DNA of 64,000 nt from Ophthalmolycus amberensis (lineage: Eukaryota > Chordata > Actinopteri > Perciformes > Zoarcidae), in assembly GCA_024529925.1 (NCBI GenBank), contig JAFEUB010001804.1, positions 461,001 to 525,000 on the forward strand. The letters are read 5' to 3'. This document shows positions 50,398 through 61,440 of this stretch, piece by piece (position 1 is the first letter of the stretch; each line of letters starts with the position of its first letter). A program made the translations under genes and the position numbers. The notes under the pieces are model-generated. The model ran no database searches, was not told the DNA's origin, and saw nothing but the letters and a program-made list of their open reading frames with translations.

Positions 50398-50411
50398 ACA
50401 CACACACACAG
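50358..50411. repeat. (CA)n tract
   Basis: About 26 CA units with a single CC interruption in intron 2, inverse-complementary to the GT tract at 50209-50257. Confidence 0.93.
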
Positions 50412-50522
50412 CCTGGTGCATTTTTTCAGTATTTTATTGTGCAGTGTCTTTATTGTGCAGCAGCCCATTCAATCAAATCACAGTTTCTGTCCAAGCAGAC
50501 TTCTGTCAACAAACCCCCCTCC

Positions 50523-50523
<1 letters not shown>

Positions 50524-50559
<36 letters not shown>

Positions 50560-50582
50560 CACACGCACACACGCACACACAC
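50524..50582. repeat. (CA)n tract with CCCC and CGC interruptions
   Basis: A second CA tract in intron 2, interrupted by CCCC at about 50557-50560 and by two CACGCAC steps. Confidence 0.92.
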
Positions 50583-51590
50583 TTGCATTTGCAGTGTGTG
50601 CAGTGTGCATGGTTACACACACACATGCACAGACTCCTGCCAGCATACACCTTTTGTACAATCCCTCAGGCATCAGTAAGTGGCTGTAATGCAATGTAAC
50701 TCAGTGTGTTGCATCAAAGAAAGGTTACTGGAAAAGTGCACATTTCTTCAATAATTGGACTCTCATCGATCTCCTTGTTTGTTCTCTGTGGGAAAACATC
50801 TCAGCCTGATGACCCGGAGCACAACCGATCACAACGCAGGACCTTTATTGATGACGTTCAAGGATACAAATTGTAAAAGCCAGGCTCGGCAACGCATTGC
50901 TGTTCATGGGAAATAATATCAGCTTCCATGTGCTTCTATCTTTATTCTGCTTTATTTTTCATGAGGTAACGTGACCGGCAATGCACCTTTTAAAGATGGT
51001 GGTGGAGGTGTAAGTTGTTCAGTTTGGTAGAGATCTGGTGACTGTGAAGGCTGAAACAGCAGATTCACGTCACTGTCCTACCTCTCAAATATTCAGTAAG
51101 ATATGAAAACCCTGTTTCAGTTGACGGTGCAGAATTAGCATTAATATTGCGAGACCTTTGGCCTCAGATTATTTCTTTGGTTTTGGAGCTCTGTTGCTTT
51201 GGCGAGTGAAATATGAAATGCTGATTGTTCCGCTTGTTTCTGTCTCACAACGGAAAAGACAATGTGCGTGTTTTACTTAAATAGATATGAAAAGAAACAA
51301 ACTGCCGCTGTAAGACACAAAGCAAGAATGAGTGATTTCAATTCATCTGGAAAGTTCCTAAAGTGGGATTCATATCCCATTATAGCTTCAACATTTTAGA
51401 TTTTCAAGGTGTTTGCTGTGTTTCAATCACTTTTCTTCAGTCGGCTTTCATAACAGAAAAGTGTGATTTTCGTTCAGAATGAAAGGTCAAGCAATGCAAT
51501 TTCCTTTTCAGCATCGACCAAAGCCTATTTGAATGGAAATCTAATAAACGACTTATGTCTGCTCGTCTGTCTCCCTCTCTCTCCCTGCAG

Positions 51591-51784
51591 GAGCTGGAGG
51601 CTGGTCTCCTCTCACCTCAGACAGGTATCAGTGGCTGGAGGTCGACCTCGGCGAGCGGACCAAGATCGCCGCTGTCGCGACTCAGGGCCGCTACGGCAGC
51701 TCTGATTGGCTGACGTCGTACCTGCTGATGTTCAGCGACACGGGACACAACTGGAAGCAGTTCAGACAGGAGGACAGTATCGGG
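51591..51784 (+). CDS. cntnap4: Caspr-like gene, coding exon 3 (discoidin core)
   Basis: The exon lies between CTCTCCCTGCAG and the donor GTGAGT, phase 1 in and phase 0 out, 194 bases. It encodes residues 67-130 after completing Gly66. Recognisable F5/8 type C core phrases are AGGWSPLTSDRYQWLEVDLG, then IAAVATQGRYGSSDWLTSY, then LLMFSDTGHNWKQF and RQEDSIG. The YQWLEVDLG strand, the ATQGR turn and the SYLLMFSDTGxxW strand are the diagnostic elements of this fold. In CNTNAP proteins as I remember them, the exon ends in Trp (EDSIW); here the last codon is GGG, giving Gly130. In known members this domain mediates extracellular protein contacts in neurons or glia; a specific partner cannot be inferred. 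Confidence 0.96.
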
Positions 51785-52299
51785 GTGAGTCCGTACTGCA
51801 GTGAACAACACCATCAAAACTGTGGGGTTTGCATGAATCATCTCATCCCTTCAGACAAAGAACTTCATTGTTACGGCTTCACTTTCGTTCGTTCTTTTGT
51901 TGTATTTCCCCTCAGGGATAAATAATAACATCGTGTTTTGTTTTGTGTAATTCATCTGAAGTGATGTACTGCAGAGCTGTGTGGCTCCGTCTACCCTGAA
52001 CGGATAAACTGAGTCATCATGAGTTTATCTCTTCATTTATAATGTATGAATCGACGCTGAAGCTCTTCTGACTCGGCGCACCTGTTGACAAAACACTTAA
52101 GCTGCTGATCACGAACAGAGAGGCAGTCAAGTGGCACTATTTTGTTTTATTTCTTTATTTCTGTCTGGGACTCGGTGGCGCCTTTTGTCTCTCTCTCACT
52201 TTGACTTTTGAAAGAGGGAGTGAACATGTTGACATTGTCCATCACTGCTGCTGCAGGAACACGTTTGAAAGATGTGAACAAAGCACAGAGAAGCTCGGT

Positions 52300-52807
52300 G
52301 AACAACCACACCGCAACCTCCGGTTCTTCCGAGTGAAGTCAATGCGGAAGTGCCTTAAAACGTGCATTCTCTATGCTGACCAGCAGGGGGCGACTCCTCT
52401 GGTTGTATAGAAGTCTATGAGAAAATGACTCTACTTCTCTCTTGATTTATTACCTCAGTAAACATTGTGAACATGAGTTTATGGTCTCAGTCTCTTGTTT
52501 CAAGTCTTCTTCAATACAGCATGATGTTCATTTAGTACATGATGGTCCATTTAGAGTCAAACAGACCATAAAGCAGGGGATGCTTTAGGGGCGGGGCTAC
52601 ACGGTGATTGACAGGTCTCTACCAGAGACGTATACGGCGTCTCTACGTCACTCCTCCTCATTCCAAACATGGTGACTTCTGTTCATTGGCCACGAAAAAC
52701 ATTGCGATAGCTCTAATCCTAGAACGCGAACTCAAGGCTTTAAAACGTCCACCAACCAATGAATGACGTCGCGATGGCGACGTCCACTTCTTATATACAG
52801 TCTATGG
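52300..52807 (+). mobile_element. CTCF-bearing dispersed element, copy 3 (longest)
   Basis: It begins around CAACCTCCGGTTCTTCCG, carries the CTCF-like site at 52380-52394, and then the shared core TATAGAAGTCTATGAGAAAA to ACCATAAAGCAGGGGATGC. It continues through GGGCGGGGCTACACGGTGATT, GTCTCTACGTCACTCCTCC, CGACGTCGCGATGGCGACGTCC variants and ends TTATATACAGTCTATGG. It is the most complete copy in this window and serves as reference for the others. The core is 90% or more similar to copies 1 and 2 by eye. No open frame of interest. Confidence 0.8.
52380..52394 (+). promoter_or_regulatory. CTCF-like motif in dispersed element
   Basis: CCAGCAGGGGGCGAC on the plus strand, fitting the CTCF core CCASYAGRGGGC. 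It is opposite in orientation to the sites at 34117-34131 and 59913-59927. Confidence 0.6.
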
Positions 52808-54491
52808 TAACAACACACACAGAGGGAGATCGACTCCATTCTTTGCTCAGGTAGACATTACTCCGCTGTATCTTTACAAACCCAACGGTTGTTTAATTTG
52901 ATATCAATGTTCTGAATAATGAATAGAGAATCTCTGAAGTGCTTTACATAAACTCTGTAGAGGAAGAAAGCTCTTGAGTTTGCTCTCCTGTTGAAGTGCG
53001 TACGTTGCCATTTAGAGTACATTACAGGCTGACACGAAAGAAATGAAAGTAATGTCAAATCAGTAAGACGTTTGGTTGTCGCACCAATGCCTTCACTTCG
53101 ACCTGAGTATACTGTTTGCTGATGGTGTTTCCTCGTTAGTCGGTCATCACGGGTAGCAACACGGTAGAAACATGAGCCATGAAAGTGGAAAAGCTCAGCT
53201 GGTCTCCGTAGAGCTGATTAATGAAGAAATCCGTCAGATGGACAGCGGAGGCAGCGAGGCATCACCTCCCACCTCCTGGTACCCACACACAACTCTTCTT
53301 CTGTGTTTTTCCGGGTTGGCCTTGTATTTGTCCCGCTGTGGTGATGGTGCACGGTTCAGCACGCAGCAACAGGAATACTAAGCGGTTCTGATCTTGTTGG
53401 TGTTGCAAACACGGTGATGAATCCTGTCAACACAGACAGCCAGTTGAGTTACTTACACTCCTTCTGAGCCTCGTACCAAATCAAATATAGAAAAAAGTGT
53501 CATATTCCCCACTTCTATTTGCGTGGACATTCATCCCGGGTGAACCCACGTCTGTTACAGCGGTGCAGAGAGGAGCTTTTGATGAGAAGGAGAGCCGAGG
53601 CAATTTCCCCCACATGGAAGGAATCCAGCTCATCTCAGCGCTGAGGACGGTCTCTGAGAGAGAGGACGACTTCTCACGGCTTGAAAACACGTTGATCTGA
53701 CACTCTGCACAAACGGAGCACAATCCCAGTCGCATTTCAAAGTGTTTCCAAACTTCTGAGCATTAGTCAGTCGAGCTCACAGAGTCAGTCAGAGGAGAGA
53801 GTTGATGTCAGAGCTGTTGGAGCATACTGGGCTTCTGCCTGAAGACCAGCGGAGGAAATATCCTGTTTTCTTTTTCTTTATTTCTCGCCGTCCTCTTTTT
53901 TCCTCCAGAGGCCTGTGGGTGCTTGAACATATATCAATCCATTCTTTCTTCATGTTCTCCCTCATCTTTATCGGTTTGTTTCCTCCTGCCTGGCGGTCTG
54001 GGGATGAAGTCATCTCTTTCACTTTTCCCCGTTCTTCTCAAAGTGTCCTCTCTCCCTTCCGGTTCCTCCTCTCATTTTCTGACACTGCTGCTTACCTCCG
54101 TCTCACTCTCACCATGTTTTTATTTCCCCTTCATTTCGTCCCTTTGCCATTCACAGTGTATCTCTCTCATCATGTCTCCTTCACTTTCTCTGCTCCTCAA
54201 AGGCAGCTGTTGAAGTTGTCTTGTTAAAAATATACAAGATTTGTCAATGTCAACATTTGGACTTCTCCTTGTTTCAGTATAATTAAGTTAATTAAATTGA
54301 TTACAATCAAAGCCTTTGTTTATGTTTAAAGTTGCTAATCCTATATTTAATAAAGTACAGTTTGATTTATATGCAGTATATGCTTGTATTTATTCTAAAC
54401 ACAGTTGTGCTGAACTTCTTCTGTGTGTTTTCCAGTCAGCAACAATACAGACGTGTAATGAACAAGTCCTCATGATGTTTGTGTGTTTCAG

Positions 54492-54639
54492 TCTTTTCCA
54501 GGTAACAGTAATGCAGACAGCGTGGTTCAGTACAAACTGCAGCAGCCGGCCATCGCTCGCTTCCTCCGCCTCATTCCTCTGGACTGGAACCCCAGCGGGA
54601 GGATCGGACTCCGGCTGGAGACCTACGGGTGTCCGTACA
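54492..54639 (+). CDS. cntnap4: Caspr-like gene, coding exon 4 (end of discoidin domain)
   Basis: The exon is 148 bases, phase 0 in and phase 1 out, with donor GTAAGT. It encodes residues 131-179 plus one base: SFPGNSNADSVVQYKL, then QQPAIARFLRLIPLDWNPSG, then RIGLRLETYGCPY. IARFLRLIPLDWNPSGRIGL and YGC are the hallmark C-terminal strand and closing cysteine (Cys177) of F5/8 type C domains. I chose the acceptor at 54491 because it keeps the family length between EDSI and FPGN. A second AG at 54500, itself preceded by TCTTTTCC, would remove exactly three residues (Ser-Phe-Pro) in frame and may be used as an alternative. Confidence 0.96.
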
Positions 54640-57600
54640 GTAAGTCCTTTCTTCTTTATTGGACTGACTGGACTCTGTAGAGATGTCCCTCTAGAGAAAC
54701 ATAGTTTACATGGAGGACATAGCAAACAACAAATCATTACAACTGAGTAGAGAAGGACTCAACATCTCAATCAATATACAACACATTTCATTTGGTTAAA
54801 AAGAAAAGAAACACTCGTTACACCAAGTATTGTTTTGGTCTTTCCCCACGAATACATAGAACAACCAATGCTCCCTGGCCGCCTTTTCTTGGAAGCATTT
54901 CCATATTTCACAACTCCTTTACGCTCTCCGCTCTGATGTTAACAGTGAAAACAACACGTATCGCGTCGTGTTAACAGATCCCGGCTCTGTGATTCTCAGA
55001 TGATGCAACATATTGTCAGCTTCAGCCGCTGGCATCAACACGATGAACTAAACACACATCCCACTGAAACACATGTTCTGACTTTCTCACATTCTGTGTC
55101 TAAATTACACTACAGTTTATTTTATCAGTAAATTGCTCCATGGGGGAAAAAAATCAGTTTTCTTATGTGAGCCAATAAACACATAATATGTATAAAAATA
55201 ACAAACACAACAAACACGAGTTTAGGATGAGCATGAATCTAAATACATTATATCTGCACTGAATATGACTCCTCCTCATCTTCTTCATCCTCTCCATGAC
55301 TCGCTTGAAGAAGCAGGTCTTTGTAATATTTTGTCCGCTCAGCATTAATTCCCTGCTTTGCCCTCGTTTCTGTCCTCACTGGCTGGTCTGTCACTATATT
55401 TGGCCTCATAAAAACACACCACACTCATGAATATCGAAAACAGCTCCACACATTCACATGTATATGCTCAAATACATTTATCAAAGAGTAAATATGAATG
55501 TGCAAACATGATTTCCATGAGGGCTTTGTCTCGTATTCTATCAGCAGTGTGCTATTTCTGATTCTTCATCTGTACTTTTGTTTTCAAACTGTTGATTGGA
55601 GTGAAACAGGAAGTATATCAAAGGGTCATAGAGTCATTTCACTTATTCTATTGCTATGGTCCGCATGCTAACATGCTCACTATGATAAACACAAAGTACA
55701 GCTGAAGCTAATTGTTAAGGGCATTAGTTCAGCAGGTATTTGGCCATAAACTAAAAGTATCGGACACATTGAGATGTAATTCAAAACCACAAATATCAAG
55801 GGGTCACTAAAGTCAATTGTCTTCATCCTCTGGGGACCATGAATGTCTGTATATGTCTTTATTTACGGTAAAGATAGGAAGCATTAACACAATTATCAGA
55901 GAAAGTAAAGTAAAATGAATTTAATTTCCTACGTTTTTAGCCCGCGGCTTAATATTTAGGAAGGATAATGAAGCATATTGCTTTCCGTCCAGTTGATAAG
56001 CGCGTACCAAGTTAGTTAGTTGATCTTGCACTAATGTGGCCTCTATGCACTTCATATATTTAGAGGTCCAGACGCAGGTATACCGAAGCAGCAGCATAAC
56101 ACTCCCGGCACTATCTCATTATATGAGTTCACCAAGTGGAAAGATGATTTATGATGAAAAACATTTTGACCCCTTAATAAAACGGTGTCCCCTCTGGAAG
56201 AAGATGGATTATGGGACACATTAAATAGATGGATTTAGATAAATAGCCTGTAGTGGTTTGGAAATATCTAAGGACACAGCAGATATATAACTTAATATGT
56301 TTATCAGTCGGCGTGACGGTTGGCGGAGGAGACTCGTGGTTTTCCTGCTGGTAAACTAATGTAGCATGCACAGCAGAATCCTCTTTGGAAAAACAAATGC
56401 AATATACTGAAGGAAGCTGAAATATAGCTGCTGGCAGCAAACAGTTTACCGCAGTGTGAAAAATGTCTTGTGGGTATTAGTCTGTTATTGAGGCAACGCA
56501 ACAAAACGTTTCATAATGCGTCTTGGCGGATCACGTGTTGAGGCTTAAGCAATCAAATCGATAAAAACTGACTCAACATCGGTGGTCCAACCTGAACAAA
56601 CAGCACAGACATCGCACCATGATGTCGGTCACTGTACGCACATGTGCCCCCAACAAATGGTTACAACCAAGAATGATCAGTGACATGAGAAAATGACAGA
56701 GTCCAAAGGGACGTGGAGGATAAATGTGTTTGCACACGTTGTACAGTTGATATGTATATATCAGTATAGCTGAGTTTGCCATATTGTTTTTACTTACAGA
56801 GCAACAGATTAAACCATAATATGACGACAAAGTAAAAGTCAGGGACGCTATTTTAATATATCGTTTTTTTACTTTTTGTGCCAGGTTATTCTTTTCGAAA
56901 CAGGAAACATGTAGAGAGTCAAAGCTTTTATTCTGAAGGATTTGGGCCAGAAGTGTTATTGTTGTTGCTGCAAGTAAAGTATTTCTCAGGATGATGCAGA
57001 AGTTTTGCAAGAGAATAAAAAAAGTACCTTGTCTTCTTTTAACCCTCCCATCTATAATATCTCGCCCCACGTTCCTTCCGGGGAAATTGAGTTTCAGTCA
57101 CTTCTGGGTTTGACAGATTAAGAAGCTAAAATCAATATTTCTGTATTAACGATGACACATGACTGCTCGTTGTCTCGTCTTCTAGCTCATTGTTATCCAG
57201 CACGCACGTTAACTGTGTTGGTTCAGTTTCACCGTTTTCATCAGCATCATTTCCAGCTGCAGCAGACAGATGTTTTCAGCATCACACCGGCCGCAACGCC
57301 AAATCAGGCCAGGGGCCCCACCGGTGAAAACAGTACCAGCCACATGCTTTTTGCTTTTTAATCAGTATCTGCTGGATGAATAAACAACTATTTACGACCT
57401 CGACTTCATGATAGTATATCACTGTTGTGTCTGCAGCTTAGTTTACTGCCCCGAAGTGGTTAATGCAGTTTTGAAGAGTCTGTCAATAAAGCAACAAGCT
57501 TAATCACTTTTTGCATAGAATAATAAAAACCTGAGAGGTTAATAGCTTGTCAGTTGCTGGACTGAACACAAAGCAAAGACACTCCTAATTAATGTTCTGG

Positions 57601-58443
57601 CTACAAGACTTGTCAGACTGTAGCGATGTTGTCTCGCATGCTGTAAGATGAAGAGTAGGCTACCGAGCGTCCAAGTTATGACTCGTAAACAAGCAGCGAT
57701 CTATTATCGGGATGATTATAATCAGATAACACATTATACTCTAGGATGAATCATAATCTAGCACTGAATGGCCTGTGAGTGGTAAGAGTAGTAAAGTGGA
57801 CTTGAAGTAATGTTTCGGCTTTACACACGGAGGATGACTCGCTGCTCTGGAGCTTCATCTCGCTGCTCTGTAATCAGAAAGAGCACCGGGCAATCCAATA
57901 AGAGCATCGCTGCGAGCGAAGTGTGTGCGAGTCCTGGCGTCTAAGCAGCAAAAGACTTGCCAAGTTCATTAAAAAGAGTTCAGTCAGAGGAACTTGTTGT
58001 ACGGCTGCAAAAGGAAATTGATGCTGAACTCAGCTGCTGCTCTTTCTTTTCTTTTTCTTTTTTTCAATAATTTAGTATTTGCGGTGCATTATTTCACAGC
58101 CTACACACTGTTCACCTCACCTCAGCCCAAATCCCCATCGAGCAAGTGAGACCCCGAGGTGACATTTAATAATAAAAAGTGATGAAGCAGAATACAGATT
58201 CAGTCGTACACTCTGCTGCAACCATATCAATATCAATATGTGATGTCAACCAATATCACATCAACCGAATGTATGCCCAGATGAAGGAGGATTTTGTGTT
58301 TTGTCGGTGTTATTAACAGCAACTCTGACACCTAATTATCTGTTGTGGACTTGAATATTCTGAAGACGGCAGTGTGTTCCTCCACACTGTAGTTTTTTGA
58401 TTGTTAAGTCTGTTGACTCCTCTGTGTCTGTTTTGTCTTCCAG
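54640..58443 (+). other. cntnap4: Intron 4 (3.8 kb)
   Basis: It runs from GTAAGT to TTTTGTCTTCCAG. It includes the repeat copy at 55660-55855. Otherwise it is AT-rich and non-coding. The minus-strand open frame at 56573-57070 (165 codons) has no recognisable domain. Confidence 0.85.
55660..55855 (+). repeat. Teleost interspersed repeat, decayed copy
   Basis: CGCATGCTAACATGCTCAC, AAACACAAAGTACAGCTGAAG, TTCAGCAGGTATTTGGCCAT, AAAACCACAAATATCAAGGGG and CATCCTCTGGGGACCATGAAT, the same order as the element at 45080-45345 with its downstream extension. Confidence 0.7.
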
Positions 58444-58650
58444 CCTCTGGCGTTGTGAGTTTGGACGGCGGCAGCAGCAGTCTGGTGTACAGGTTGAGTC
58501 CCGGGCCGCGGGGGACGTCCAGAGAGGTCGTCTCCCTGAAGTTTAAAACCCTGAGGAATTCTGGGACACTGCTGCACGCAGAGGGAGAGGGAGGACTCGG
58601 CCTCAGTCTGGAGTTAGAGAGAGGAAAGCTACTGCTGCTGCTCAGACAAG
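58444..58650 (+). CDS. cntnap4: Caspr-like gene, coding exon 5 (linker and LamG1 start)
   Basis: The exon is 207 bases, phase 1 at both ends, after TTTTGTCTTCCAG and before GTAGGA. It encodes residues 180-248 plus one base: TSGVVSLDGGSSSLVYRLS, then PGPRGTSREVVSLKFKTLRN, then SGTLLHAEGEGGLGLSLELE and RGKLLLLLRQ. The order V-V-x-L-D-G, S-S-L-x-Y-R and V-S-L-K-F-K-T, followed by GxLLHxEG and LxLELxxGKL, is the start of laminin G domain 1 in CNTNAP proteins. The Pro-Gly-Pro-Arg-Gly insert replaces a Lys-rich stretch seen in mammalian relatives as I remember them. This exon is more diverged than exons 3 and 4. Confidence 0.93.
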
Positions 58651-59315
58651 GTAGGACACATCGCATACATAATCATACCCACTGACAAATACTGCACTGG
58701 CCTCCTCTCATACATATGCAGTACACTGGAGTATCACACAAAAATCCTCTCTATCCTGAAACCCTCTCTACCTGCTTTTTTATTCAGATGAAAACACTAC
58801 AAAGTAAAACAATGGGACGCAGCAACAGGCTCCTCAAATATACCCAATATACAAGAAGAAGAAAAGCATTTGTAATTCATAAAATAACAACATTTTACAG
58901 CATTTAAAACGATTTCTGTGGAATTTGGTGCCTTTAAAAATGTACCCCCTGTGATTCACGCTATTTCAAGTTATTTAAAGACTCTAAAGAAAGCTCGTCG
59001 ATTTAGGATTACTAACTTACACTCCTCCTTTCTGATATCCAGTGAAGAAAATCCTTGAGCTGGAACAATTCGATCAGCAAATAGAAAGTTTGTTGACAAT
59101 ATAAAGCCCTCTGAGATAACTTTAGATTGGTTGTGGTTGGTTGAGGTGGGCGACACGCACGCTGCCGCCTGATTGGTTTAAATCTTGGCCCACGCTCTGC
59201 TGCTGCATCTCAGTCTAGTTGCAGACATGATGGATGGTACCCGCTCTCTGTAGCATGTGTTAGGGCCGGACTCTGCAAGACGTGATGCATGGCTTACAGC
59301 CTGTACATAGGGAGG

Positions 59316-59354
59316 TGTGTGTGTGTGTGTGTATGTGTGTGTGTGTGTGTGTGT
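59316..59354. repeat. (GT)n microsatellite
   Basis: About 19 GT units with one GTAT interruption in intron 5. Confidence 0.93.
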
Positions 59355-59639
59355 TTAAATGGGGTTAAACCAGAGGTTTACATGCTGAATCATCACCATA
59401 TGGCTCCCCTCTCATCAGAAACCCCATCTGGCTGCTGAAATACTTTCTTCATCCGTCCATCCATCCAACTTATTCACCCTCTGCATTTCATCTCTCCCAA
59501 ACATTTTCCCCATCCCCCCTCTCTCTTTCCCTTTCTCTTTCCTTCTGTCCATCTCTGATATATTTTTCACTCAAATACTCTTCATCCCAGCATCCTTATC
59601 TTCCTCCATCCATTCCATTCTTTTCTGCTGTTTTGATTT

Positions 59640-60015
59640 CTTCGTCGCCATCTTGGATTACAGCCGTCGCCGTGTTGTTTTTTTGCAACCAATGAACGAA
59701 AGTGACTTTATTTGGAATGTGGAGGAGTGACGTAGAGACCCCGTATACGACTCTGGTAGCGGCAGCGACCTGTCAATCACAGTAAGCCCGCCCTAAAGAA
59801 GACTTGAAACAAGCAATCGAGACCATGAACTCATATTTACAATGTTGACTGAGGGAATAAATTGAGTGAGAAGTAGAGTCATTTTCTCATAGACTTCTAT
59901 ACAACGAGAGGAGTCGCCCCCTGCTGGTCAGTAGAGAGAATGCAAGTTTTAACGCACTTTTGCATCGGCGTCACTCGGCAGAACCGGAGTTTGCCGCCTG
60001 GATTTAACTGAAGGC
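59640..60015 (-). mobile_element. CTCF-bearing dispersed element, copy 4 (internal deletion)
   Basis: On the minus strand it follows the order of copy 3: the CTCF-like site, TTGTATAGAAGTCTATGAG, the ACTCTACTTCT block, ATGAGTTCATGGTCTCGAT, then the GGGCGGGCTTACTGTGATTGA and GTCTCTACGTCACTCCTCC blocks. The stretch between AAGTCTTC and CTTTAGGGCGGG (about 90 bases in copies 2 and 3, holding CATGATGTTCAT and ACCATAAAGCAGG) is missing. It is more diverged than copies 1-3. Confidence 0.75.
59913..59927 (-). promoter_or_regulatory. CTCF-like motif in dispersed element
   Basis: GTCGCCCCCTGCTGG, which reads CCAGCAGGGGGCGAC on the minus strand and is identical to the site in copy 3. Its orientation is convergent with 52380-52394. 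Confidence 0.6.
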
Positions 60016-61264
60016 TGCTCCCCCTTAAAAGGACTCTGTGCCAGCCTTTAGATCAGCGGCTCCAGCTTAAAGACCGGTGTGTCAAAGAAAGTCTGTGTCA
60101 TTGAAAAGCAGCTCAGCGAGAGGAAATTAGAGCCATCCATTGAAATGAAAGCAGGGACATGGAGAGGAGCTCAGACCGTCTCTCTTCTTCTTCTGTCTTT
60201 GTTCTTCATCTTATATGTCTGTTCCTTTCTGTTCCTCTCTACGTGACTCTTTGCTTCTGTTTTCTTCTTCCTTTCTGTTGTAATCACGGTTTGTCTCCAT
60301 AGATCTCGTTGCTATATTTCCACATCACAAGAGACCATTTGCCTCTTTCAGCTCTTCATTGTCTCTCTGTCCCTGACACGTACACACTCTTTGATATTCC
60401 CCCTTCAACCATCTTCTCTGTTGTCTTCCTTCATTGTTATGTGTCTCTGTGTTCTGAATGTGCCAACACAACTCGTGGCCTACTTGTCCTCCATGTCCAT
60501 GAGCCCTTTTCAGTTCTGTGTCCTTCAATAAGGAGCAATAAGCAGGTAGATACAGAACAGTTGGATTAACACTTGTATGTAACACTATAGTTTATATTAA
60601 CAGAGTCAGTACCTCTACTTCCAGTTACTTTTGTGAAGCCCGTAATGATTCTGCATGATCATTTCTTTTATGTTTGACACAGAAGAAGATGCTGTAACTG
60701 CTGTAATTTTCACTTTTTAATCTGGTTTCTACAGTTTGTCAAATGAAGAATTGCCTCTCTAGTCAGAGCTTCTGATTCGGGCTGAATATGTGACAGGCGT
60801 TGTGCTTTACGAGAGTCAATTGCTGAAATGATTACACCAGCATGTTTTCTGATAAGAGCCGTCAGTGTCTCTCTCCATAATCAGATTTTAAGCGGCAGTA
60901 GCAGAATAGCAGACAAGACGCGATGAGGTGATTCTGTCTTGAGGACATGAGGAGAATAATAAGGTAATACAGTTCAGCAGCACAGACTGAGGTCGTTTTT
61001 AGACTTCATCCAGAGCTTTTTCTGAACGCCTGTGCTTGCCTGCCACCTGCCTGCATAAAGCGAAACCTAACAGCTCGACCAACAGTTTGCTCTCTTGCTC
61101 ATGGGTTCATAGTTCAAACTACATCAAAGTGGATTCACGCTCAAACAAAGCTAATATCTGAAAGCGCACACGGACACTTGTTTCTCTTCTCTTATCGTAC
61201 AAGGCATGGGGATGGACTTGCATTGGAGCGAAGCCGTTTTTGCAGTTGTCCAAACGCACAGCTG

Positions 61265-61440
61265 CTACTCTGTCTTTGTTTCAATTCAATTCAATTGTAC
61301 AGTCCACAATTACGAATCATAAATTGGCCTCAGTGGGCTTTACAATCTGTACAGCATCCGACATCCTCGAAACAGGAAAAACTCCCCAAAAATAACCTTT
61401 AACGGGAGAAAAAAAGGAAGAAAGCTCAGGGAGAGCAACA
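61265..61440 (+). repeat. Interspersed repeat fragment
   Basis: TTCAATTCAATTCAATTGTAC, GGCCTCAGTGGGCTTTACAAT, CTGTACAGCATCCGACATCCTC, GGAAAAACTCCCCAAAAATAAC, then GAAAGCTCAGGGAGAGCAACAG. From memory these phrases, in this order, form a repeat widespread in fish genomes. The sequence downstream to about 61720, with many ATAATAA words, may be its continuation. Confidence 0.65.

Larger units (their letters stand above)
42742..51590 (+). other. cntnap4: Intron 2 (8.8 kb)
   Basis: It runs from GTAAGG to CTCTCCCTGCAG. No additional in-phase coding exon was recognised. Contents are dispersed repeat fragments at 43770-43900, 45080-45345, 46530-46690 and 49405-49455, microsatellites at 44637-44672, 46731-46770 and 50209-50590, and an isolated zinc-finger-like open frame at 46867-46932, discussed among the findings. 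Confidence 0.85.
51785..54491 (+). other. cntnap4: Intron 3 (2.7 kb)
   Basis: It runs from GTGAGT to GTGTGTTTCAG. It contains the longest copy of the CTCF-bearing element (52300-52807) and a pyrimidine-rich stretch at about 53830-54200. No coding exon was recognised inside it. A cryptic acceptor at 54435 would shift the frame. Confidence 0.85.

Noticed and set aside
50188..50699. Several frames of more than 110 codons over GT/CA repeats in intron 2
   Set aside because: Repeat artefacts with His-Thr and Cys-Val runs. They do not match the phase of the neighbouring exons.
54425..54491. Cryptic acceptor TTTTCCAG at 54435 as the start of exon 4
   Set aside because: Using it adds 56 bases, shifts the frame and breaks the family spacing between EDSI and FPGN.
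56573..57070. 165-codon minus-strand open frame in intron 4
   Set aside because: No recognisable domain, AT-rich like the surrounding intron, and no evidence of splicing or a promoter.
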